Source of the DNA: an uncultured Bacteroidota bacterium
GTDB lineage: Bacteria > Bacteroidota > Bacteroidia > 2-12-FULL-35-15
Length of the DNA: 64,000 bases
NCBI GenBank assembly: GCA_903847205.1
Contig: CAINDA010000058.1
Location: 1-64,000 of the forward strand
Reading direction: 5' to 3'
Shown here piece by piece: positions 34,277 through 42,853 of the stretch. The translations under genes and the position numbers were made by a program. Within the stretch, counting starts at the first letter, position 1, and each line of letters opens with the position of its first letter. Under the pieces are notes generated by a model. That model saw nothing but the letters and a program-made list of their open reading frames with translations, had not been told where the DNA came from and did not search any database.

Positions 34277-35335
34277 ATGAACATCAGAAAAATACTTTTC
34301 TTTTTTTTAACCGCAGCTGTGAACATTACAGCTTTTTCCCAGGTAGGCGGTAATAATACGTATGAATTTTTAAACCTCCCGATTTCGGCCAGAGTTTCAG
34401 CTTTAGGCGGTAATCTTATTTCTGTAAGGGATAATGATCTCAATGTTTCTCTAACCAATCCCGCTCTGCTTACCGATTCAATGGATAATAATATAGCCCT
34501 GAGTTATATAAATTATTTCGGGGGTGTTAATTACGGTTATGCAGCGTATGCTAAAAACATAAAAAACATCGGGGTTTTCAGCGCCGGTATTCATTATCTG
34601 GATTACGGCAGATTTATCCGGGCTGATGAAGCCGGATATACCGACGGCACTTTCGGAGCCAATGAAATGAGTTTTAATTTGTCCTACGCCCATTCTGTAC
34701 TTGATTCGAATTTAACCGTAGGCGCAACCCTCAAAACAATTTATTCACATCTTGATTCCTATACTTCCTGGGGGTCGGCTGTTGATCTCGGGGCAATTTA
34801 TACTGTTCCCAAAAAAGAGCTTGCTTTTGCAGCTGTTATAAAAAACGCCGGAAGGCAATGGAAACCATATACGGCAGGCAACTGGGAAAAGCTTCCGTTT
34901 GAAGTGCAGATAGGTCTGTCAAAAAAACTAAAACACGTACCATTCCGCTTATCGGTAATATATGAGAACCTTGAAAAATGGGATTTAACTTACGTAGATC
35001 CTGCCAATCCGGTATTAACTGTTGATCCGCTTACAGGAGCTGCTATTAAACAGAATAACAGCAAAATATTCGGCGACAAATTAATGCGCCATATCGTACT
35101 CGGCGGCGAGTTTCTTATTACAAAAAATTTCTTCCTTCGTTTAGGTTATAATTATCAGCGGAGTCAGGAATTGAAAATACCAGAAAAAAGAGGCTTTACA
35201 GGCTTTTCATTTGGATTTGGATTTAAAGTTTATAAATTTCAATTCAGTTACGGAAGAGCTGTTTACAGTATTGCAGGCGCCTCAAATAATTTTTCAATTA
35301 GTTTTGATATTAACAGTTTTTATTCAAAAAAATAA
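34277..35335 (+). CDS. porQ: Type IX secretion system protein PorQ
   Basis: 352 residues. A signal peptide (to about 21, AFSQ) precedes an outer-membrane barrel. The diagnostic start of the mature region is YEFLNLPISARVSALGGNLISVRDNDLNVSLTNPALL, and the end is a beta strand ISFDINSFYSKK. PorQ is a T9SS outer-membrane component linked to release and anchoring of cargo. The pairing porQ-cmk is frequent in Bacteroidota. I chose the ATG at 34277 over the GTG at 34271. An imperfect -7-like box ending in TTTG lies 5 bp upstream of this ATG. Confidence 0.92.
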   Translation: MNIRKILFFFLTAAVNITAFSQVGGNNTYEFLNLPISARVSALGGNLISVRDNDLNVSLTNPALLTDSMDNNIALSYINYFGGVNYGYAAYAKNIKNIGVFSAGIHYLDYGRFIRADEAGYTDGTFGANEMSFNLSYAHSVLDSNLTVGATLKTIYSHLDSYTSWGSAVDLGAIYTVPKKELAFAAVIKNAGRQWKPYTAGNWEKLPFEVQIGLSKKLKHVPFRLSVIYENLEKWDLTYVDPANPVLTVDPLTGAAIKQNNSKIFGDKLMRHIVLGGEFLITKNFFLRLGYNYQRSQELKIPEKRGFTGFSFGFGFKVYKFQFSYGRAVYSIAGASNNFSISFDINSFYSKK

Positions 35336-35477
35336 TTGTACTATTGTTATCCGTTTCTGCGGGTAACATTGCTCTGTGAATTGCGGTTTTTAGCGCATCT
35401 CAATATCTCTGCTGCCCCTTTTAAAATTGTTTCACCGGTGCATAAAAATACCGGTATAAAGCCAATAAAATTATTTT

Positions 35478-36173
35478 ATGCGTAAAATCACCATAGCTAT
35501 TGATGGTTATTCCTCCTGCGGGAAAAGCACTTTAGCGAAGGCATTAGCCTCTCACCTGCATTATACTTATGCTGATTCAGGAGCAATGTACCGCTGTATA
35601 ACCCTCTATGCACTTAGAAAAGGTGTTATAAAAGACGGCAGTTTTCTTCCTGAAGAAATCATCAAACTATTACCTGAAATTAAACTTTCTTTCGAATTTA
35701 ATCCTGCTACCAAATCATCCGACACTTTTTTGAACGGCGAAAACGTTGAAAAAGATATCCGCTTAATGATTGTTTCAGAAAATGTCAGCAGAGTAAGCGC
35801 CATTCACGAAGGGCGGGTTCACATGATTGCAATACAGCGCGAACTAGGCAAAAACAGGGGAATTGTGATGGACGGCCGTGATATTGGTTCTAATGTATTT
35901 CCGGATGCCGAACTTAAAATTTTTATGACTTCCGATATCGAAATCCGAACACAGCGCAGGTATGATGAGTGCATTTCAAAAGGGCAGCATGTTTCGTATG
36001 GTGATGTAAAATTAAATTTAATTCACCGCGATTATGAAGATACTCATCGAAAAGAAAACCCGCTGGTGCAGGCCAAAGATGCTGTAGTGCTTGATAATTC
36101 TGACCTTACCCGGGAACAGCAGTTAGAATTTGTAGTAAACCTGGTTCATGATTTAAGGATTCCGCAAGATTAA
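35478..36173 (+). CDS. cmk: Cytidylate kinase
   Basis: 231 residues, cytosolic. It phosphorylates CMP and dCMP. The P-loop is near the N-terminus (IDGYSSCGKSTLA), followed by YADSGAMYRCITLYAL, the CMP-binding MDGRDIGSNVFPDAELKIFMT and the lid-region arginines (RTQRRYDE). The length fits the short form of the family. It is probably transcribed after porQ, 142 bp upstream. Confidence 0.97.
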   Translation: MRKITIAIDGYSSCGKSTLAKALASHLHYTYADSGAMYRCITLYALRKGVIKDGSFLPEEIIKLLPEIKLSFEFNPATKSSDTFLNGENVEKDIRLMIVSENVSRVSAIHEGRVHMIAIQRELGKNRGIVMDGRDIGSNVFPDAELKIFMTSDIEIRTQRRYDECISKGQHVSYGDVKLNLIHRDYEDTHRKENPLVQAKDAVVLDNSDLTREQQLEFVVNLVHDLRIPQD

Positions 36174-36226
36174 TTTTTAAGTCTGCTGCTATTTTAAATT
36201 TTCTGCATCTATTGAAAAACAACTTG

Positions 36227-36257
36227 TTGATGAAACTATTTGTAATGTTTACATTTG
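36227..36257 (+). promoter_or_regulatory. Bacteroidota-type promoter of the Gly-rich adhesin gene
   Basis: TTG at 36227-36229, a 20-bp spacer, TACATTTG at 36250-36257. The predicted transcript has a leader of about 120 nt before the ATG at 36383. Confidence 0.6.
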
Positions 36258-36382
36258 CAAAATATTTTTAATAATATTATTGACGGATTTGGCAGAAACT
36301 GCCGGGTAAAATATTAAACAAAAATTTCTGAAGTCCCATAAGCATTGCTCTGATTTTTAATACTTCAAAGAATTAAGCTAAA

Positions 36383-39300
36383 ATGAAATACAGCCGTTCC
36401 AGATTTTTATTTTTATTTATTGCCGGCTGGCTTTTTGTTACCTCGCTTTCTGCCCAGGAATGCAATATAATTTATGTAACTCCCACCGGTGCTTCCAGCG
36501 GAAGTGCCGGTACAGTTGGCACTGTTTCAAATCCTGCAAAACTATCTTTTGGTTTGACATTAGTAACGGGTAATGCAAAACAGCTTTGGCTGGCAACAGG
36601 CACCTACCCTATTTCAAATACCCTGACAATCCCAAGCAACGTAACCATTGAAGGCGGTTTTAATCCAGCAGGCTGGGTTAAAAGCAACGTTTCTGCAACT
36701 ATTATTGACAAGGATAATAATAATGTTCTTCCTTCTCCTGCTGATGCATTAGTGGGCTTGACTGCTGCCGGAGCTTCAAATTTCAGATTGCAGGATATTA
36801 CTGTAAACGTTGCAGCTGCCCCTGGAAACGGTATTTCTGTTTATGGAATTTATTTATCGGGGTGCTCAAACTACAGCTTAGTACGCTGTTTGGTAATTAC
36901 AGGTGCAGGATCTGACGGGCTTGCCGGAACGCCAGGAACTGCAGGTGTTCCAGGAGGCGATGGAGGTGCAGGCAATCCAGGCAATCCTAACGAAAATACT
37001 CAGCCTGGCGGTACGGGCGGAGTTGGAGGCGGCGGAGCAAATAATGGAGGAGATGGATCTGTAAGCGGAAAATGGAAGGCAAGCAATAATTCGCCAGGTT
37101 CACCCGGACTGCCAGCGGGCTGCGGTGGAGCAGGCGGAAGTACTGGTTCTGGCCCTTCATGCAGTTTTTTATGCGGTGCATGCACTGATGCAAGTCCTGG
37201 AGGTGCCGGAACAGCTGGGCAAAGCGGGGTTGCCGGAACTGCCGGAACAGCAGGCTCACCAGGAGCAATAACGTTAGGATATTTTGTACCTGGAACCGGT
37301 GGCGGTGCAGGTACACCCGGAACAACAGGATGCGGCGGAGGCGGTGGCGGAGGCGGAGGCGGTGATCAGCAAGGCGGACTAGATGGTGTAGGCGGCAGCG
37401 GCGGTGGCGGCGGAGGAGGCGGCGACGGAGGTGCGGGCGGTGCAAGCGGCAGCGGCGGAGGTGCTTCATTTGCAGTTTTTCTTTATAATAACGGTGCAGG
37501 AAGTATCATTCAGGATTGTTTCTTAAATCAAGGCGCGGGCGGTGCTGGAGGTCCAGGCGGCATCGGCGGCGCAGGGGGGGCAGGCGGTATAGGCGGTATA
37601 GGCGGTGTTGGCGACTGCGCCCAGGAAAACGGAGCAGCAGGCGGTAACGGCGGTGCAGGCGGTATTGGCGGAGCCGGTGGTATTGGGGCAGCAGGCATAA
37701 GTACCGCTCTCAGCGAAAATGGAGGAACGCCGATATCAAATTTAGGAATTACTGCAGTACCGGGTAACCCGCCGGTAATAAGCGCTGCATATAAAGGCTG
37801 TACTAATTCAGAAGTTTTATTCAGCGCAGTTACCAGCGGTACCTGGAATTTTGGTCCCGGCGCATCTCCTGCAACGGCAACCGGTACAGGACCTTTTTCT
37901 GTTTATTATTCTTCAATGGGCCGGAAAGATATTACTTTCAGCGGAACAGTATTCAGCGGTTATATAAATATTTTTCAGCCGGGTCCGGTAACGCCGAGTA
38001 TTAATCCGGCAAACGGAACTGTAATACTAGGCTGCCCAAATAACTTTACCACTTCACTGGCCGGCACTTATTATGAATGGATTTTTGGACCATCGGCTAC
38101 ACCTGATACCATGCTTGCAGTGCAGTCGCCGACAAATGTTTACTTTTTTTCTCCGGGAATACATACAATTTATGTTTACGTTACTACAGCCTGCTGCGGA
38201 AGAGTTTTAGATTCTACTACAGTTACTGTAACACCGAGCAATTATAATGTAACCTTGACTGCTTCGCCGACTCAAAGCTGCATCGGCGATCCTATTACTT
38301 TTACTGCAAGTATCGGCTCACCGCCATTTGTCGGGTTTTCGTTTTTTGTGAACAATACAGCTGCTCAAAGCGGACCAAGCAATGTATTTACAACTTCATC
38401 TTTAATGCCGGGCGACAGTGTAGTTGTTATTGCAATTGAGGGAAATTGTTATACAAACCCCAGCGCAGTTTACAGACCGGTTATTTCTCCCATCCCGGTT
38501 GTATCTTTAATAAGCGGGGATGCCGACAGCACCATCTGCCAAGGCGATAATATTCTTTTTATTGCCCTGCCTCCCGGAAATACCAGTTATGAATTTTTTG
38601 ATAACGGCGTTTCTGTTCAAAACTCCAACAGCATTTCATATACCACCACAACTTTACAGCCGGGCAACAGCATTACCGTTGTGGCAACAAACCTGGGCTG
38701 TGTAAGCCTGCCGAGCAATGCCAAAGTAACTACTGTAAATTTAACCCCTGTAACAGTATTAACCAGCTCTGATGCTGATAATATTTTATGCGGCCCGGGA
38801 AACAGCGTAACGTTTACGGCCACTCCTCCGGGGTTTGCCAATTATCAATTTTTTGACGGAGGAAATTCGGTACAGAACGGAGCAGGCAATACTTATACAA
38901 CTACCACTCTGGCGGCCGGCAACAGCATTTCAGTGATTGCAACAAGTGCAGCAGGCTGCGTAGGGCCAACAAGCAATGCCATCGCCACGGCCATTAACCC
39001 TATACCAACAGCAGTTCTCAGCAGTTCGGATGCTAATGACACAATATGCCAGAATGCATCTATCACTTTTACATCGACCCCGGCCGGGTATGGCAATTAT
39101 CAATTTTTCAATAATGCAGTTTCGATACAGAACGGAGTTTCTAATACATTTACAACCACTGCACTGGCTGCCGGAAACAGCATCACGGTTGTTGCAACAG
39201 CCCTAGGCTGTTCGAGCCCGATAAGCGATACAATTAAGGTAACCATTATTCCTGCTCCGCTGGTAAATGCAGGGCCTGATTTTGCGGTATGTATCAATGT

Positions 39301-40222
39301 GCCGCCTTATACGCTTACAGGGTTTACTCCGGCTAACGGAGTTTGGACCGGGATCGGAATTACCAATGCCGGACTTTTTAATCCGGTAACGGCAGGAGCT
39401 GGTATTCATCAACTCCTTTACGCTTTTACCAATATCAGCAGCGGATGCACCGGTTACGATACTTTAAATGCCGCAGTTATACCAATACCGGTAATTTCGG
39501 TTTCGCCTGCTTCTCCGGCCTATTGTGCGGGCAGTGCTGTGATGTTAACGGCATCGGGAGCAAATACATATACATGGTCTCCGGCTGCAGGATTAAGTGC
39601 TGCTGCAGGTTCTTCTGTTTCGGCAAGCCCGCCGGTTACTACCACTTATACTGTAATAGGAACCAGCTTTGGCTGTATGGATTCTACCACAACAACTGTT
39701 ACTTTTAACCTGGTGCCTTCGGTAACAATTTCGGGAAATACTACTATTGATGCCTGCGAAACTACGGTGCTGACAGCCATGTCAACTTCTGTAGGAACCT
39801 ATTCATGGGGCCCTCTTATAAATTTGACCTGCAATACCTGCCAATCGGCAACAGTATCTCCGCCGGCATCGCAAAAGTATTATGTTGATTTTATTTCTCC
39901 GCAAGGCTGCATAGGTTCCGATACTGTTAAAGTGGATGTTGTAAGTATTTTCAATTATTTTATGCCTACTGGTTTTACGCCGAACGGCGACGGGCGCAAT
40001 GATTCAATTCATGTTCACGGACGGGGTATTGAATCGGTTGATCTTAAAATATTTGACAGGATCGGGGAAAAAGTATTTGAAACAACTAATATTCATGAAG
40101 GCTGGGATGGCAGATATCATGATGTGGAAATGAATGACGCGGTATTTGTATATATGCTTGAAGTAAAATACTGTAACGGGCAGGTTGTGAAGGAACAAGG
40201 GAATTTGACACTAGTAAGATAA
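36383..40222 (+). CDS. Gly-rich repeat adhesin with T9SS type B sorting domain
   Basis: 1279 residues. After the signal peptide (to about 24, LSAQ) comes a beta-helix-like part (about 30-170), then a 270-residue block of G-G-A/G-N repeats (about 176-445). After that are Ig/PKD-like repeats, four of them about 85-90 residues long with the theme TICQ...ITFT-TP-G--NYQFF-N--S-QN and TTTLAAGNSI-VVAT. The end is a gliding-motility-associated type B sorting domain (about 1190-1279: FMPTGFTPNGDGRNDSI, LKIFDRIGEKVFE, GWDGRY). It is secreted by T9SS and probably held at the cell surface by the PorP/SprF protein encoded 59 bp downstream. Confidence 0.9.
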   Translation: MKYSRSRFLFLFIAGWLFVTSLSAQECNIIYVTPTGASSGSAGTVGTVSNPAKLSFGLTLVTGNAKQLWLATGTYPISNTLTIPSNVTIEGGFNPAGWVKSNVSATIIDKDNNNVLPSPADALVGLTAAGASNFRLQDITVNVAAAPGNGISVYGIYLSGCSNYSLVRCLVITGAGSDGLAGTPGTAGVPGGDGGAGNPGNPNENTQPGGTGGVGGGGANNGGDGSVSGKWKASNNSPGSPGLPAGCGGAGGSTGSGPSCSFLCGACTDASPGGAGTAGQSGVAGTAGTAGSPGAITLGYFVPGTGGGAGTPGTTGCGGGGGGGGGGDQQGGLDGVGGSGGGGGGGGDGGAGGASGSGGGASFAVFLYNNGAGSIIQDCFLNQGAGGAGGPGGIGGAGGAGGIGGIGGVGDCAQENGAAGGNGGAGGIGGAGGIGAAGISTALSENGGTPISNLGITAVPGNPPVISAAYKGCTNSEVLFSAVTSGTWNFGPGASPATATGTGPFSVYYSSMGRKDITFSGTVFSGYINIFQPGPVTPSINPANGTVILGCPNNFTTSLAGTYYEWIFGPSATPDTMLAVQSPTNVYFFSPGIHTIYVYVTTACCGRVLDSTTVTVTPSNYNVTLTASPTQSCIGDPITFTASIGSPPFVGFSFFVNNTAAQSGPSNVFTTSSLMPGDSVVVIAIEGNCYTNPSAVYRPVISPIPVVSLISGDADSTICQGDNILFIALPPGNTSYEFFDNGVSVQNSNSISYTTTTLQPGNSITVVATNLGCVSLPSNAKVTTVNLTPVTVLTSSDADNILCGPGNSVTFTATPPGFANYQFFDGGNSVQNGAGNTYTTTTLAAGNSISVIATSAAGCVGPTSNAIATAINPIPTAVLSSSDANDTICQNASITFTSTPAGYGNYQFFNNAVSIQNGVSNTFTTTALAAGNSITVVATALGCSSPISDTIKVTIIPAPLVNAGPDFAVCINVPPYTLTGFTPANGVWTGIGITNAGLFNPVTAGAGIHQLLYAFTNISSGCTGYDTLNAAVIPIPVISVSPASPAYCAGSAVMLTASGANTYTWSPAAGLSAAAGSSVSASPPVTTTYTVIGTSFGCMDSTTTTVTFNLVPSVTISGNTTIDACETTVLTAMSTSVGTYSWGPLINLTCNTCQSATVSPPASQKYYVDFISPQGCIGSDTVKVDVVSIFNYFMPTGFTPNGDGRNDSIHVHGRGIESVDLKIFDRIGEKVFETTNIHEGWDGRYHDVEMNDAVFVYMLEVKYCNGQVVKEQGNLTLVR

Positions 40223-40350
40223 ATGATATGCCAATGTACTGATATACCGATTTGCCGATGTGTAGATGTACCAATTAACAAATGAAAAAATCAAAACTAT
40301 ATCTTGTGGTTCTAATATGCGCATCTGCATATCTGCATATCTGCACATCT
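40223..40350. repeat. Decayed palindromic repeat spanning the porP/sprF start
   Basis: The left part (40223-40281) is made of words such as CCGATTTGCCGATGTG and TAGATGTACC. The right part (about 40318-40348) reads GCGCATCTGCATATCTGC and CACATCT, roughly complementary to the left. It covers the intergenic gap, the start codon and the codons of the signal peptide of the next gene. The words resemble those of the repeat at 63294-63369. Confidence 0.5.
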
Positions 40351-41349
40351 TCTTTCGCTCAGGATCTTCACTTTTCCGAATTTTTTTATTCCCCTTTAAC
40401 TGTTAATCCTGCTAATACCGGTGTTTTTAACGGCGATGTAAGAGCTTCTACCATGTACCGTATGCAGTGGTTTACAATAACCAATCCTTATAAAACGGCT
40501 TCGGTGGCAGTGGATGCCCCGCTTGTTAATAATACTAAAAAATGGAGAAGCGATGATTTTTTCTCGGCAGGATTCAATTTTAATAACGACAATGAAGGTT
40601 CGGTAAATTTAAAAACCAATTCGTATAACGGTTTATTTTCATTCACTAAATATTTAGGAGGCCGGAATAAACATTATGTAACTACTGGTTTTTCTTTGGG
40701 ATACAATACCAAAAGCGCCGGGCTTGGTTCATTAAAATACGACAGTCAGTTTGACCCCGCCACCGGGTCATACAACAGTGCTTATGGTTACGGCGAAGCC
40801 GGCGGAGGCCGTTCAATAGGCTATATGGATATGAACGCAGGTTTAGTATGGAATTTTAATACCGACCGTAAATTCAGAAGTGCCATTGGTTTTTCAATCA
40901 ATCATATTACATCGCCTGATGTTTCAATTGACGGCGGTAATGATCCTTTGCTGCGCAAATATTCGTTTCAATGGAATGGGGCGTATAAATTAGGTTATAA
41001 CAGCAACGCTGTGCTGCTGCCAAATGTATTGGTTTCGAGACAGGGGGCTTCAACATTGCTTGATGCAGGCGCAAACGTAAAATATTTACTGCAGGAACGG
41101 TCGCGATATACTAATTTTCAGGGTGAACGCAGTATGTCTATCGGCTTATATTACCGGCTGGGCGATGCCATGTTTGTGAATTTACGCTTAGATTATTCTG
41201 ATATTGCCTTTGCTTTTGCTTATGATATTAATATTTCGGGCTTAACCCCTGCTTCAAAAACCATTGGCGGATTTGAACTTATGCTTCAATACCGCGGTAT
41301 ATTCGGCTATAGACAAAACACAAAACGGTCGAGCGAACGATTTATGTAA
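40282..41349 (+). CDS. PorP/SprF-family type IX secretion membrane protein
   Basis: 355 residues. The signal peptide ends SFAQ (about 27). The mature part starts DLHFSEFFYSPLTVNPANTGVFNGDVRASTMYRMQW, the hallmark of the family, and continues as an outer-membrane barrel. Each PorP/SprF protein typically serves the type B cargo encoded next to it, here the Gly-rich adhesin. The part of the signal peptide read as ICASAYLHICTS is encoded by a repetitive GCATATCTG sequence (see the repeat at 40223). Confidence 0.92.
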   Translation: MKKSKLYLVVLICASAYLHICTSSFAQDLHFSEFFYSPLTVNPANTGVFNGDVRASTMYRMQWFTITNPYKTASVAVDAPLVNNTKKWRSDDFFSAGFNFNNDNEGSVNLKTNSYNGLFSFTKYLGGRNKHYVTTGFSLGYNTKSAGLGSLKYDSQFDPATGSYNSAYGYGEAGGGRSIGYMDMNAGLVWNFNTDRKFRSAIGFSINHITSPDVSIDGGNDPLLRKYSFQWNGAYKLGYNSNAVLLPNVLVSRQGASTLLDAGANVKYLLQERSRYTNFQGERSMSIGLYYRLGDAMFVNLRLDYSDIAFAFAYDINISGLTPASKTIGGFELMLQYRGIFGYRQNTKRSSERFM

Positions 41350-41634
41350 CGTTTTTAAAAATTAATCCCCGATAAAAGCAACATCCTGCCCTATTGCCTT
41401 ATAAAATACCCGCCTGATTTACCAAAACAACCGATTTCCTATTCTTTAATCATGTTTTTTTATGATCTAAATCATAAATTGCGATTTTTCTGAATTTATA
41501 GGCATATTTTATTATGTAAGTACGAATTAATTTTTACATTCGCATCCGATAAAAACAGGTTTTGATATGCTTACTATTGCACTTCATACTTCAAATATGG
41601 CTTATCTGCCAAAGCCTACAGCCTTTTTCAGCTT

Positions 41635-41888
41635 CATTTTACGCTGTGCTGAAATCATTTTACGCCGGGCAAAAATCATTTTATCCAAGCCTTCGGTGAT
41701 TTTATGCCGGGCTAAAATCATTTTACGCCGGGCTAAAATCATTTTATTCTTCGGAACCAGTCATTTTATCCCGGGCAAAAATCATTTTATCCCAGCCTTC
41801 AGCGATTTTATCCCGGGCAAAAATCATTTTACGCCGGCCTTCCGTGATTTTACGACGGGCAAAAATCATTTTATCACAGCATAAAATC
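41635..41888. repeat. Tandem array C, 12 units of 21 bp (ATTTTA type)
   Basis: ATTTTA starts at 41636, 41657, 41678, 41699, 41720, 41741, 41763, 41784, 41805, 41826, 41847 and 41868. All steps are 21 bp except one of 22. The common unit is CATTTTAYSCCGGGCAAAAAT, and several units have a variant half containing CCTTC. Unit junctions read AAAATCATTTTA, so they are near-palindromic. Same period as arrays A, B and D, with an unrelated consensus. Confidence 0.92.
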
Positions 41889-41970
41889 AATGGGCAATGA
41901 GCAATGGATAATTGGAAATGGATAATGGATAATGGATAATGGATAATTGACAATTAGCAATAAAACAATT

Positions 41971-42053
41971 CAACAATAAAGCAATAAAGCAATATAACAA
42001 TCCAACAATAAAGCAATAAAGCAATATAACAATCCAACAATAAATCAACAAAC
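41971..42053. repeat. Two exact 32-bp tandem copies plus a partial third
   Basis: Copies at 41971-42002 and 42003-42034 are identical (starting CAACAATAAAGCAATAAAGC). The partial third copy starts at 42035. It lies just upstream of the gene at 42071. Exact identity suggests recent slippage. Confidence 0.85.
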
Positions 42054-42070
42054 AAAAAAATCAAAACAAA

Positions 42071-42754
42071 ATGAAAAAAACACCTTACATGCCGACCGAC
42101 GATGCCGGCAAAAAAGAATGGCTTGGTAATTTTAACTCGAAATTTCCGGGAATTGCAGCCTTATTTAATTTCAGTGCTGCCGATGTTGCAGCCGTGAACG
42201 ATGCAACACTTGTGTATAATTATTTATGCGACTGCAGCACAATAATTATCAGCGCTAAAGAAAGTTTTGTGAATCATAAAAACTTAATCCGCAGCGGTAA
42301 AATTGGCAGTGCAACAGGCAGTCTGCCTACAGTGCCTGTGCTGCCGGCAGTTCCGGTAACTACAAACCCTGTAGGAGCAGGTATTTTCCCCACAATTGCA
42401 AAAATAGTTTCAACAATAAAAAGCAGCAGTAAGTACACCGATACTATCGGACTTTCTTTAGGCATCATAGGTGCCGACCAAACAAATGATATTAATGCCA
42501 TGAAACCAGTATTAACCCTTGTGCATTTGGCCGGGAAAATTGAAGTGCAATGGGTTAAAGGCAATGCACATTCAATACATATTGAAGTTGACAGAGGTAC
42601 AGGATTCCAGTTTTTAGCAATAGATTCGATACCGCATTATATCGATACTTTTGCCATAACAGTTCCCGCCGTCTGGAAATACCGCGCCATGTATATTATT
42701 GCCGATGAATTAGTAGGGCAATGGAGCGATGTGGCTACCACCAATGTTGGATAA
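42071..42754 (+). CDS. Uncharacterised protein, paralogue of the gene at 30265
   Basis: 227 residues without a signal peptide. It shares PYMPTDDAGKKEWL at the N-terminus and YTDTIGLSLGIIGAD in the middle with the protein at 30265. A helical first half is followed by a Pro/Val-rich linker (about 80-110). The C-terminal beta-rich part (about 150-227: GKIEVQWVKGNAHSIHIEVDRGTGFQFLAID) looks fibronectin-III-like. The function is unknown. The 5' region carries array C, parallel to array B before the paralogue. A strong terminator follows. Confidence 0.75.
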   Translation: MKKTPYMPTDDAGKKEWLGNFNSKFPGIAALFNFSAADVAAVNDATLVYNYLCDCSTIIISAKESFVNHKNLIRSGKIGSATGSLPTVPVLPAVPVTTNPVGAGIFPTIAKIVSTIKSSSKYTDTIGLSLGIIGADQTNDINAMKPVLTLVHLAGKIEVQWVKGNAHSIHIEVDRGTGFQFLAIDSIPHYIDTFAITVPAVWKYRAMYIIADELVGQWSDVATTNVG

Positions 42755-42768
42755 AATATAAAAAAACT

Positions 42769-42809
42769 TAATCCCTCAATTTTATCATAACTTTGAGGGA
42801 TTATTTTTT
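42769..42809 (+). terminator. Rho-independent terminator
   Basis: Arms TAATCCCTCAA (42769-42779) and TTGAGGGATTA (42793-42803), perfect, with a 13-nt loop and a T6 tail. It starts 14 bp after the stop of the gene at 42071. Confidence 0.85.
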
Positions 42810-42853
42810 AATAACGGGAAATGCCGAAAACCGGGTAGAGTAAGCAATAAAAA

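Larger units (their letters stand above)
41350..42070. other. 721-bp intergenic region with arrays
   Basis: Holds array C (41635-41888), a stretch of GGATAATGGATAAT-type low complexity (about 41889-41960) and a 32-bp tandem repeat (41971-42053). An ORF at 41567-41884 exists only because the 21-bp array keeps its frame open. Confidence 0.6.

Noticed and set aside
36987-37469. Arg/His/Leu-rich minus-strand ORF opposite the Gly-rich region
   Set aside because: It is a shadow of GC-rich Gly codons on the plus strand and has no protein-like composition.
41567-41884. 105-residue ORF over array C
   Set aside because: Its whole body is the 21-bp array read as heptads, and the first part is AT-rich intergenic sequence without homology I can see.
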